The notes beneath the pieces were generated by a model. It made no database searches. It had not been told where the DNA came from and was given only the letters and a program-made list of their open reading frames with translations. The position numbers were made by a program, and so were the translations under genes. A stretch of DNA of 64,000 nucleotides from Hondaea fermentalgiana (lineage: Eukaryota > Sar > Bigyra > Thraustochytrida > Thraustochytriidae), in the NCBI GenBank assembly GCA_014084085.1, contig NPFB01000016.1, forward strand, positions 260,229-324,228. The letters are read 5' to 3'. Below are positions 53,140 through 60,425 of this stretch, piece after piece. Every line of letters begins with the position of its first letter. Position 1 is the first letter of the stretch.

Positions 53140-53610
53140 ATGGCGCATCTGCGGCTCACACAAGAGGAGATCGACGCTTGTAAAGAGTCCTTTTTGCTTT
53201 TCGACCAGGACCGGTCGGGATCAATCGACCAGTGGGAGCTAAAAGACTGTCTCAAGGCGATGGGTCAAAGCCCGACGGATGAGGAGATATTCCAGATGAT
53301 TTCGAGCGTCGACACGAACGACGATAATTCCATCAATTTTTCCGAGTTTCTCGAGGTCATTGCACGGCAAAAAGAACTTGCAGAGAGCAACGAGGACAGC
53401 GAAGTCATGGATGCATGGGTGGCCGTTGGCGGCGATCGCCCGGCAGACTCGTCGAGCAAGCCAGTGGGAATTGTTGATACGGACAAGCTCGTAAAGATCG
53501 TCAAGCATGATTTTGGTCTGACCATCGACATTCAACATCTTGTCAATCAGATCGATCTCGATGGATCAGGAACGATCGACTTTGATGAATTCCAGCAACT
53601 TTTAAGCTGA
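53140..53610 (+). CDS. Calmodulin-like EF-hand protein
   Basis: 156 aa from the ATG at 53140 (AAAGATGGCG context); the open frame starts 7 codons earlier at a non-ATG codon. Four EF-hand positions: loop 1 DQDRSGSIDQWE (about 21-32) and loop 2 DTNDDNSINFSE (about 57-68) have calcium ligands at positions 1, 3, 5 and 12; the third site is degenerate (around VDTDKLVKIVKHDFGLT); loop 4 DLDGSGTIDFDE is canonical. The linker between halves is longer than in calmodulin, with an insertion of about 20 residues (VAVGGDRPADSSSK). Calmodulin, centrin and small axonemal EF-hand proteins are the nearest families; I cannot choose among them. Likely a three-site calcium sensor. Confidence 0.8.
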   Translation: MAHLRLTQEEIDACKESFLLFDQDRSGSIDQWELKDCLKAMGQSPTDEEIFQMISSVDTNDDNSINFSEFLEVIARQKELAESNEDSEVMDAWVAVGGDRPADSSSKPVGIVDTDKLVKIVKHDFGLTIDIQHLVNQIDLDGSGTIDFDEFQQLLS

Positions 53611-53986
53611 TACAACACAATGCAATACATTATTCGTCAAAAAGGAGGTGCTTTACTGTTAGTTTGACTAAAAACAGGGCAGCTAGCAAGCGCTGCAGTT
53701 ACGAGAACCTGGAATTTTGTTGATGCCTCGACGACTATGAGATAGATAGTACATTATAAGCTATGCCTTGACTCTCTGCTCTCTTGATTGGGGCCAGCTT
53801 CTTAGCGGATCAAGACTGCTCTCCGTCTCCGCGTGTCTCTGCGTGCCATCATTTACCAGAAAGTAGGTCCTCGTTGATGGCTTGACTTTGTTTTGGTTTT
53901 TGGCCGCTGCAGACAGGTTCTCGTAGAACCAAAATCCAAAGTTGACAGAGCGAGGTATCGTTCGACCGTCGCTCGGAACATACACG
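53611..53986. other. Intergenic region EF-hand to SHP-PUB gene
   Basis: 376 bp between two plus-strand genes, AT-rich at first. No gene seen; it contains the promoter and 5' leader of the next gene. Confidence 0.4.
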
Positions 53987-55390
53987 ATGGTACGTTGCGC
54001 GCGCGGAAGGTCTGCAACCTGTGTTCCATGACGTCCGCTCCTGCGCGCCGAGGCGTCCAAGAAGAGAAGAAGGCACTGACATTTGGCATGAACGCGACGG
54101 TGATGCCACGACGACGGCGACGACTGCAACCTACAGGGCAACAGCAAGAGCCACAAGGCCTTCCAGGGCGAGGGACATTCGTTGCGAAGCGATAACGGTG
54201 GCGCAAGCAACAGCGGTGCGACAATCAAAAGTACACAACAGCAGCAGACAAAACCTTCGAGCACGAGGGCGAGCGCGAGCCGCACGAGGCTTGGTAGGCC
54301 TGTGAAACACAAGCCAGTCCCGAAGACGGCGGAAGAACATGCCGCACAACGCGCACAACAACAAGCAGCCGCGGAAAAGAGAACGCAAGCATGGGATGAA
54401 CGCCTTGCAAGGCAGCGTGAAAAGCGCGAAAAGGACCAGCGTGCAGCCGATGCCCAAATTGGGCGCTCCATCAGCGGAGGCGGGACTGCAGCCAATTCGG
54501 AGCGGGAGTCACTTGCTGGCATCGACCAGGATGGCGCCGTTTCCAAGGAAATGCAGGCTCAAGCCAAGGAGCTCGAACGAAGCGGATTTAACCCTTACGA
54601 ATCGACAATGCACAGTGCCGCGGCCGGGCGCACCGCAGCAAATCTTCAAGGACTGCAGGGCCCCAGCGAAGACTCTGCAAGCGCTGCCTCTGCGGATAGC
54701 ACGCCTTCTCCCGAGAAAATCATGCAACAAGCCGGTCAAGCCCTCGAGGCTGCGATTAACGCGGCCGATCTGACCCAACTTGAGCGAGCCATTCACTTTG
54801 CCCGCAACGCAGTCTCGTCCGGGAGCGTCGATTCCGACAAGGTTGACCCCGACGTCATCAGCAAGTACGAACAAGCTGTTGCGCTGTATGACGCACTGGT
54901 CGAGTCGGTAAAGCAAACAGAGGAGGTCCCTGATGCCCCCGATGGTCCTTCCAAGTCTACGTTGTCGTCGACACCACAAGCGTCAGAGGACCACGATTTC
55001 TTGCTGCAGACAGCTGCAGCCTCCCTGACCGAAGCCATGGGCGAACTCGAGAGCGCAGCGACACTTGATCGCGAGGCGACTCTGAAAACGCTGCGCAGCT
55101 TGATCAAGGTAGTTGACAATGCCAAGCAAAAGCCAGAGGAAGCAAAGTTTCGCAAGCTGCGCCTCGCAAACCCTGCAATTCGCAACATGTTTGTAGACTT
55201 TGCCGCGGGCGCGCCCCTCGGCGTGCTCAAAGCCGTGGGATTCCAGGAATCACAGGAGACCGCAGCGAATGGGGAATCCGAAGAGCGCGTCCTCGTGTTG
55301 CCGTCGTCACACAATGGCGTTTTCGAGGCCCGTTACGAACCAACGCGCAGTGTGCTTTCAGAACTTCTTGCCCAATTCGAAAATGCATGA
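53987..55390 (+). CDS. p97/Cdc48 cofactor with N-terminal SHP box and C-terminal PUB domain
   Basis: The frame from 54137 to 55390 has no ATG near its beginning. I propose a 147-bp intron: exon 1 ends with the ATG at 53987-53989, directly at a GTACGT donor, and the acceptor is CTACAG at 54131-54136. The 418-aa product begins MGNSKSHKAFQGEGHSL. MGxxxS is an N-myristoylation signal, and FQGEGHSL fits the SHP consensus FxGxGxxL that binds the p97 N domain in p47, UFD1 and Derlins. A charged Gln/Arg/Lys coiled-coil-like region follows (about 55-115). The last ~110 residues form a PUB domain: LRSLIKVVDNAKQKPEEAKFRKLRLANPAIRNMF, then GVLKAVGF and ERVLVLP. PUB domains bind the p97 C-terminal tail. 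With both ends of p97 addressed and a lipid anchor, it could recruit p97 to a membrane. No UBX domain is seen, unlike UBXN6. Confidence 0.7.
53990..54136 (+). other. Proposed intron immediately after the start codon of the SHP-PUB gene
   Basis: 147 bp, donor GTACGT, acceptor CTACAG, phase 0, with a CTGAC branch-site candidate at about 54076-54080. The downstream frame has stops at 54077, 54089 and 54101, so the coding part must start after these. Confidence 0.6.
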
Positions 55391-55436
55391 ACAGAACAAT
55401 CAATCACAAAGCAGAAATAAAGAAAGAAGCTAAAGA

Positions 55437-55444
55437 TAGGCCTA
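55437..55444. repeat. TAGGCCTA palindrome, copy 6
   Basis: Perfect octamer 47 bp after the stop codon of the SHP-PUB gene, in the 192-bp interval to the next, convergent gene. Confidence 0.6.
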
Positions 55445-55582
55445 CTAATTATTCCCAGGATGGGTGAGGGGGCGAGAGAGAAACAAAGCAAAGATGTAAG
55501 GCGCAGGTAAGATTCGTCAACAAAGAGGGCATTAAATGGATGAAACACATTGCAACGTGTCGTTCGCAGCGCACCAGCACAT

Positions 55583-56533
55583 TTAGCGATTGATATAGTT
55601 GCCTCGTCGATCGAATCGAACGCCATACTTGGCCTCAATAGTGTTGATGAGGTCGTCGTCTCGTCCGGCAAAGTGCCGAAAAACAAAGTCAAGATTAGGA
55701 AGACGCTCAGGAGCCATATCGCCGTAGAAACTTTCAACTACATGGCGAATATCAACGTCTGGATCGAGACGCTGGCGCGGCGTATCTGCAGCGGCGGCGA
55801 GAGCTTGATGCAAGATCGCCTTGCCGCGTTTTGCGGTTGCTCTTCTGCGCGCCTCGGCCGCGTCCATTTCCTTGGCGTGAAAATCACGTCTGTACAGCTT
55901 GGCCTCCACCTTGAGACGTTTCAACACGGTGTGGCTGTGCATTTTCACCTGCAGCGTGACATCTCCGTCGTGCGGCTGCACGCAAAAGGAGCGAACAAAG
56001 CTCGAATGTAACCCCAGATCGAGTATGCCGCGAGTCGAGAGCACAGCGTACTTTTTCGCGCCTGCAATGACCTGAACATCCACGTACGAAGTAGGCAGGC
56101 CGCGCGCAAAGGCCTCATTGGCTTTCTCTTCATCCTGCGCCCCGAGCGTGGAGATGCCTCCAATAATGGCGCCCGCGGTGTCGTAGGCGACGTTACGATT
56201 AAGATCTTTGGGGAGCTTGAGCTCAATCTTATACTCGCCGGGGACCAGTGGTACTGCAGGTGGCGAACCTTTGGTGCTGTTCGAACTGAGCTTGAGCCCA
56301 ATCCAGTCCGTGTCATCCTTTTCGTCCCTAAACGTGTGGTACACGACGTATCGTGGTGAATGCATTTGTGCGGCCTCTGGCGGTAGCTTTCCGGCCTCTC
56401 CAAAGTAGTCCTTGGTGCCCTCTGTGGTGTAGTGCTGGAGCACCTGGATCGTGTCCACGGCGACGGCATCTACCGTATCATTCTCGCACAGCGTGCCGTG
56501 CCGACTCGGCTTTTGCTTCTTCTCCGCCGGCAT
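55583..56533 (-). CDS. Unknown soluble protein
   Basis: 316 aa from the ATG at 56531-56533 (MPAEKKQKP); the frame is open further upstream but that part is Arg/Ala-rich leader. I do not recognise the family. The composition is that of a real globular protein. Two parts can be seen: a beta-rich N-terminal part (about 60-190) with RYVVYHTFRDEKDDTDWIGLKL, VPGEYKIELKLP and VQVKMHSHTVLKRLKVEAKLY, suggestive of a beta-sandwich; and a helical C-terminal part with EARRRATAKRGKAILHQAL and a final LPNLDFVFRHFAGRDDDLINTIEAKYG. The last piece reads like a short helical hairpin. No membrane segment, signal peptide or catalytic motif. It is divergent from NOSIP across an 837-bp interval. Confidence 0.6.
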   Translation of the reverse strand: MPAEKKQKPSRHGTLCENDTVDAVAVDTIQVLQHYTTEGTKDYFGEAGKLPPEAAQMHSPRYVVYHTFRDEKDDTDWIGLKLSSNSTKGSPPAVPLVPGEYKIELKLPKDLNRNVAYDTAGAIIGGISTLGAQDEEKANEAFARGLPTSYVDVQVIAGAKKYAVLSTRGILDLGLHSSFVRSFCVQPHDGDVTLQVKMHSHTVLKRLKVEAKLYRRDFHAKEMDAAEARRRATAKRGKAILHQALAAAADTPRQRLDPDVDIRHVVESFYGDMAPERLPNLDFVFRHFAGRDDDLINTIEAKYGVRFDRRGNYINR

Positions 56534-57203
56534 CCTCGCCGCGGCCCTCGCGCTCGATGCTCGTCTGCGACTGCGTCTGCGTCGGTCGGCGCTCGCACGC
56601 AAGAATTCCGCGGGCCCGCGTCCCGTTCCAGGTTTGCAAGAGCGCAAGCGCGCAAGAGCGCGTCCCTGCCGAGTGTCAACGCGAAGGCGCACGAGCCAAC
56701 CCCGCGTCGTCGACCCCGCGTCGTCGACCCCGCGTCGCGCGAGCGGGAGGGAACGAGCAGGAGAGCGAGCGAGCGCGAGAGCGAGAGACCCGGCGGGTCG
56801 GTGCGCTCCGGGTCCGGGTGCTCGGAGACGCGCACGGACGGCCGGATGGATGGACTAGATGGATGGATACTACACTATACTCGGACGCGGCCGATCGGAC
56901 ACGTCGCCCTGGGCCGGGAGAGCCAGCAGGGTTCGGAGGGGAGGGCCCGCGCGCGCGAGAGAGAGACCGGCGGGGAGAGAGGCCGCGAGGAGGCTCGCGC
57001 AGAGCGGCACGGGCGGCCGGCGCGGACCCTGCGATGGGAGAGAGCGAGGTCTTTTCGAACTTGGGGGAAGATCTGTCGTCACAGGGCCGCTCGGCGTAAC
57101 CGGGGGAACCAAGGCGTCAACGGGGTATTTTACGCGGGCGGGTTTCACCGGCCGGGACGGGATCGGCGGAGGGTACTTGAATCTGGGACATCTGCTTCGG
57201 AGA

Positions 57204-57223
57204 CCCCCAAATGTTTTTGGGGG
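57204..57223 (+). promoter_or_regulatory. Perfect hairpin, 8-bp stem, upstream of NOSIP
   Basis: CCCCCAAA at 57204-57211, loop TGTT, TTTGGGGG at 57216-57223. About 150 bp before the NOSIP start codon, in the promoter or 5' UTR. Confidence 0.55.
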
Positions 57224-57273
57224 CACCACGAGGGCACCAAAAGGAATAGGGCACCTGAAATGAAAAAGGCTCC

Positions 57274-57294
57274 CTCGCTCGCTTGGCGAGCGAG
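57274..57294 (+). promoter_or_regulatory. Perfect hairpin, 9-bp stem, upstream of NOSIP
   Basis: CTCGCTCGC at 57274-57282, loop TTG, GCGAGCGAG at 57286-57294. All-strong stem ending 76 bp before the NOSIP start codon. Confidence 0.55.
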
Positions 57295-57370
57295 ACGAGC
57301 GGAGACTCGGCGAAGGGCGAGGCGAGGCGAGGCGGGGCGCGGGTCGTCGATGGCGGAGCGGGGGTGAAAG

Positions 57371-58351
57371 ATGCCGAAGAACAAGGCGGCATCCTCGCGC
57401 GGATTCCTGGATCGAAGTGATCTGGAGTCCGGGTCGTCCAGACTGACGGCAGCGCGAGATGCCCGCGTGAGGAGCTCCAAAGACGCCGCCGTCCCCTTTG
57501 GGACGTGTTTCCTGAGCCTGGCACCTCTGCACGATCCCGTGGCCTCACCCTCGGGCCACTGGTACTCGCGCGAAGCCATGCTGCAACATATCCTCACTAA
57601 AAAACGGGAAATCAAAGCGCTCCAGGCTGCCTACGACGAGCAGCAAGAGAATGTCTTGCTCATGGAGCAGCAGGCGCAGGAAGATGCCAAGCTGGCCCTC
57701 GAGGCCGAGGCGCGCCGCATGATGGAGCTCGGTGCGGGTACATTGCGAGATGTACAAGAGAACGTAGAGGGCGCCACAGACTCCCACGGAGATGACAAAA
57801 GTAAAATCAACAAAAACAAGCATGTTGACGTCAACGGCAATGGAGACGATGATCAGGGAAACAACAGTAGTGCGCTACCCCACACGAGCCTTGAAAAGCG
57901 GCGTCGTGAGCTTCTCGCAGGCGAGGAGCGTGCCCACAAAAAGAAAAAGGTGGACCTGCGCTCGCGGCAGGAAAAACTCCTCGAGCTCAGTCACTCGAGT
58001 CCTTGGCTTGCCCGTTTTGCACCCGAGGCCAAGGCCGGCACCCTTAAGGCGCCGCCAAAGCGCCCGCCCAGCCCGGTGTCTGGCGCAGGGATCCGAGTCA
58101 AGGATCTCGTTCCCTTTGATGTCATCCCTGACCCTTCTGATCCTGGCCACGCCCTCTGCGCCGTCTCGAAAAGGCGTATTGGTGTACAGCCGGCTGTACT
58201 TTTGCGACCAGCTCGAGCCGTGATAAGTGAGTCCGTTTTTGATGAGCTCGTCAAGCCAAGTATGACCTGCCCTCTTTCAGGTGCCAAGCTCACGGACAAA
58301 GACATTGTGCGTCTTTCCGCGGCTTCCTCCTCCTCCTCCACCTCCTCGTGA
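57371..58351 (+). CDS. NOSIP: NOSIP, U-box-type E3 ligase / splicing-associated protein
   Basis: 326 aa (human NOSIP 301 aa), single exon, start MPKNKAAS. The split U-box of the family is recognisable: first half FGTCFLSLAPLHDPVASPSGHWYSREAMLQHILTKKREI (about 41-80), as in human CCLSLQPCHDPVVTPDGYLYEREAILEYIL; a Lys/Glu-rich spacer with KKKKVDLRSRQEKLLEL; then IKDLVPFDVIPD, CAVSKRRIGVQPAVLLRPARAVISESVFDELVKP and TCPLSGAKLTDKDIVRLSAA, corresponding to the second half. NOSIP is a nuclear ubiquitin ligase first found through nitric-oxide-synthase binding in mammals and also present in spliceosomal C complexes. The second role is the more likely conserved one in a protist. Confidence 0.9.
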   Translation: MPKNKAASSRGFLDRSDLESGSSRLTAARDARVRSSKDAAVPFGTCFLSLAPLHDPVASPSGHWYSREAMLQHILTKKREIKALQAAYDEQQENVLLMEQQAQEDAKLALEAEARRMMELGAGTLRDVQENVEGATDSHGDDKSKINKNKHVDVNGNGDDDQGNNSSALPHTSLEKRRRELLAGEERAHKKKKVDLRSRQEKLLELSHSSPWLARFAPEAKAGTLKAPPKRPPSPVSGAGIRVKDLVPFDVIPDPSDPGHALCAVSKRRIGVQPAVLLRPARAVISESVFDELVKPSMTCPLSGAKLTDKDIVRLSAASSSSSTSS

Positions 58352-58889
58352 CCCAGCCTGGTTCCACACCTGACCGGCAGGCATGCATGCATGCAGGCAG
58401 GCAGGCACTGGCATACTAGAATAATAGTCCCTTGCCTATACCTTCTCGTAGTTCGACCTTAGATTTGACGCAATCATGTGACTGACAATGATTCTTCTTG
58501 GTCGGCGTGTTTGTTCAATGCATCCCGGAAGCTTATTCTCTTTTTCTCCGTTTCTCTCTCGTTTTCTCTCCCAGAGAACCACATCTCAGGTTTTCTCCCT
58601 CATGCTTGTCGTCATATGTCGGGAAGTAGCGAGCGTATGGCGACGACATCGCGGCTGACATTTGGAGAAAAAAAAAATTGTCCGTCCTCGCAAGAGCACG
58701 TGCCGCGCCAAATGCCAAAGAAAATCTTGGCAGAGCAAAACCACAAGAGCAAACGAAAAACTCCTTGCGCGCAACGCCAGCGAAGCCTACTTTGCGCTGG
58801 ACGTCATCATCCCGCGCACGCGCCGCACCCGGGCTGGGACGCGCGTGAGTCCCTCTTCTCCCTGCGCGCTTGCCAAGCAGGCGCGCGCC
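58352..58889. other. Intergenic region NOSIP to polytopic membrane protein
   Basis: 538 bp between two plus-strand genes. GCAT/GCAG short repeats at 58379-58407 after NOSIP, then T/C-rich DNA with an A9 run near 58670. The frame of the next gene is open upstream to 58662 but that extension is basic and low-quality. Confidence 0.4.
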
Positions 58890-60306
58890 ATGGGGTCCGT
58901 GGCAAGCAAGGACGGCAAAGGCGCAGTGGAACTGCCGTGGCGCGCGTTCAAGAGCCCACGAGAGCAAGCCAAGGTGCTGCCGACGTTTCTGGCTTGCGAG
59001 AGCATCTTTGGCGTCTTGGCAGCAGCGTCGCTGGCGCATGCAAAGCGGACGGGCAACGTCCAGCTCTGGTTCTATGGCTGGATGTGCGGCACAGCCAATG
59101 ACGCGCTCTTCATGCTCCTCCCTTTTGTTGACAATTTTTGGCACGCTCAAGCTTGCGTCATGCTTACACCTCGTCTGCCGCTGTACATTCCCGGTGTCTA
59201 TGCCGTCTTTACGTATGCGAGCATTGCAGCCGCACGTAAATTCAACTTGCCTTATCTTCAGGAGGCGGCCCTGGCCGGCCTCTTGTCCCATCTTGTACGT
59301 TTTGTTTCATTTGCTTCCTTTGCATTGAATAAACTTTGTGTTGACTCACCTTGCTGCGCAGCTATATCATGCATACGATGTAAACGGGCCCCGATTCCTT
59401 TGGTGGACATGGCACGACGGCGATCCAAGCGTGTCAGCGCGACAAGAAAACGCGCCCATCGGAAGCTCGACCTGGGTGCTCACTTACTGCGCCGCACACG
59501 CCGTGCTGAGTCGTTGGGTCAATGACGCGGGCGCGAGCCTGGAACGAAGCGTGGCTGTTTGGTTGGGTCAACGTTCTGGTGTGCTCGTGGAGAAACTCAA
59601 CACAGTTCTGCGCGCTCTCGATCGCATGCACAGTGTAATCGTCTCTTCGCCAAGTCTGATCAAAATTGCATTTTGCGGCCTCGCTGGAACCCCGCTATTT
59701 ATGGCTCTTATGGGTGTTTTCCAAGTCATTTCATTTGACAAGCTCGGCATCCCCGGACAACGCACGTACCGCGCTATTCTCTTGGCATATTCGCTCGCCG
59801 TGGCCGGACCATCATTCGCGCAGAATGGCAGTGCCATACCCACTGTGCCTGCACCAAATCGATCGAGCGCTGACAGAGTCTACTTCAGAGCATTGGCGGT
59901 ATATTTTGTGGTACAGGCTGCAATAGGGATTCTGGGCAAGCCTAGGTCGCACGTGTCGACGGGATGCCACCAGCAATGCTCTGATGGACATGAAAAAGGC
60001 AAAGACATTATGGGGTGGGAACGCTTGGAGTACATGCGTTCTGGAGGACCTTTTGAGCATTCCCGCGACGACTACGAGGTGTTACCGAGGCAATTGGACG
60101 GCCGTCTTGATGCGGCCGGGCGACCCATGATCACGCCAATACCTGACACGTCCCTCCCAGAACATGTGTGGTACACGGTCGTTGGCACAAAGCACAAAAA
60201 TCGCACGCGCGAGGTTGGTCGCGCTGTTGTCTATTGTGTGTGTGGCCTCTTGGCTTACCAACGTGCGTTTGCGAGCTCTGGCGGGCGCGGAAATGGGGGA
60301 AATTGA
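58890..60306 (+). CDS. Polytopic membrane protein with WWTWHDGDP motif, two exons, unknown function
   Basis: Exons 58890-59294 and 59362-60306 join in phase 0 to 449 aa. I chose the ATG at 58890 because MGSVAS is a consensus N-myristoylation site and is followed directly by sequence of good protein quality; an upstream start cannot be excluded. About seven hydrophobic segments are visible, for example LACESIFGVLAAASLAHA, LYIPGVYAVFTYASIAAA, IAFCGLAGTPLFMALMGVF and YFVVQAAIGILG. The join creates LLSHLLYHAYDVNGPRFLWWTWHDGDP, in which the Trp/His/Asp cluster sits at a membrane edge and looks like a conserved motif of an uncharacterised membrane family. The second half has cytosolic-looking loops and a C-terminal helix. 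No enzyme or transporter family can be named from the sequence. Confidence 0.65.
59295..59361 (+). other. Intron of the polytopic membrane protein gene
   Basis: 67 bp, phase 0, donor GTACGT, T-rich interior, acceptor GCGCAG. Splicing joins SHL to LYHAYD and removes a frame change between the two open frames. Confidence 0.8.
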
Positions 60307-60425
60307 GTAAATAAAGAAAAGATAATTGCCTTTCTGACGTGAGATTTGCATTGTCAGCCAGTCAGCCAGCGAGCAAGCGAGTAAGCGAGCGGCGAATTTG
60401 TTCGGGTAGCCATTGATCACAACAA

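Larger units (their letters stand above)
56534..57370. other. Intergenic region between divergent unknown gene and NOSIP
   Basis: 837 bp, very GC-rich at first with tandem GTCGTCGACCCCGC units at about 56704-56735 and GGATGGAT repeats near 56840-56866, then two perfect hairpins at 57204-57223 and 57274-57294 close to NOSIP. Long frames on both strands here are Arg/Gly-rich nonsense caused by GC content. Confidence 0.45.

Noticed and set aside
57121..57300. Inverted repeats upstream of NOSIP as ends of a small transposon
   Set aside because: Each is a local hairpin; they do not pair with each other, and no target-site duplication is seen.
56353..57367. Overlapping plus-strand frames of 248-311 codons upstream of NOSIP
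   Set aside because: Arg/Gly/Ala-rich products of GC-rich leader DNA, partly antisense to the unknown gene, without any conserved-looking segment.
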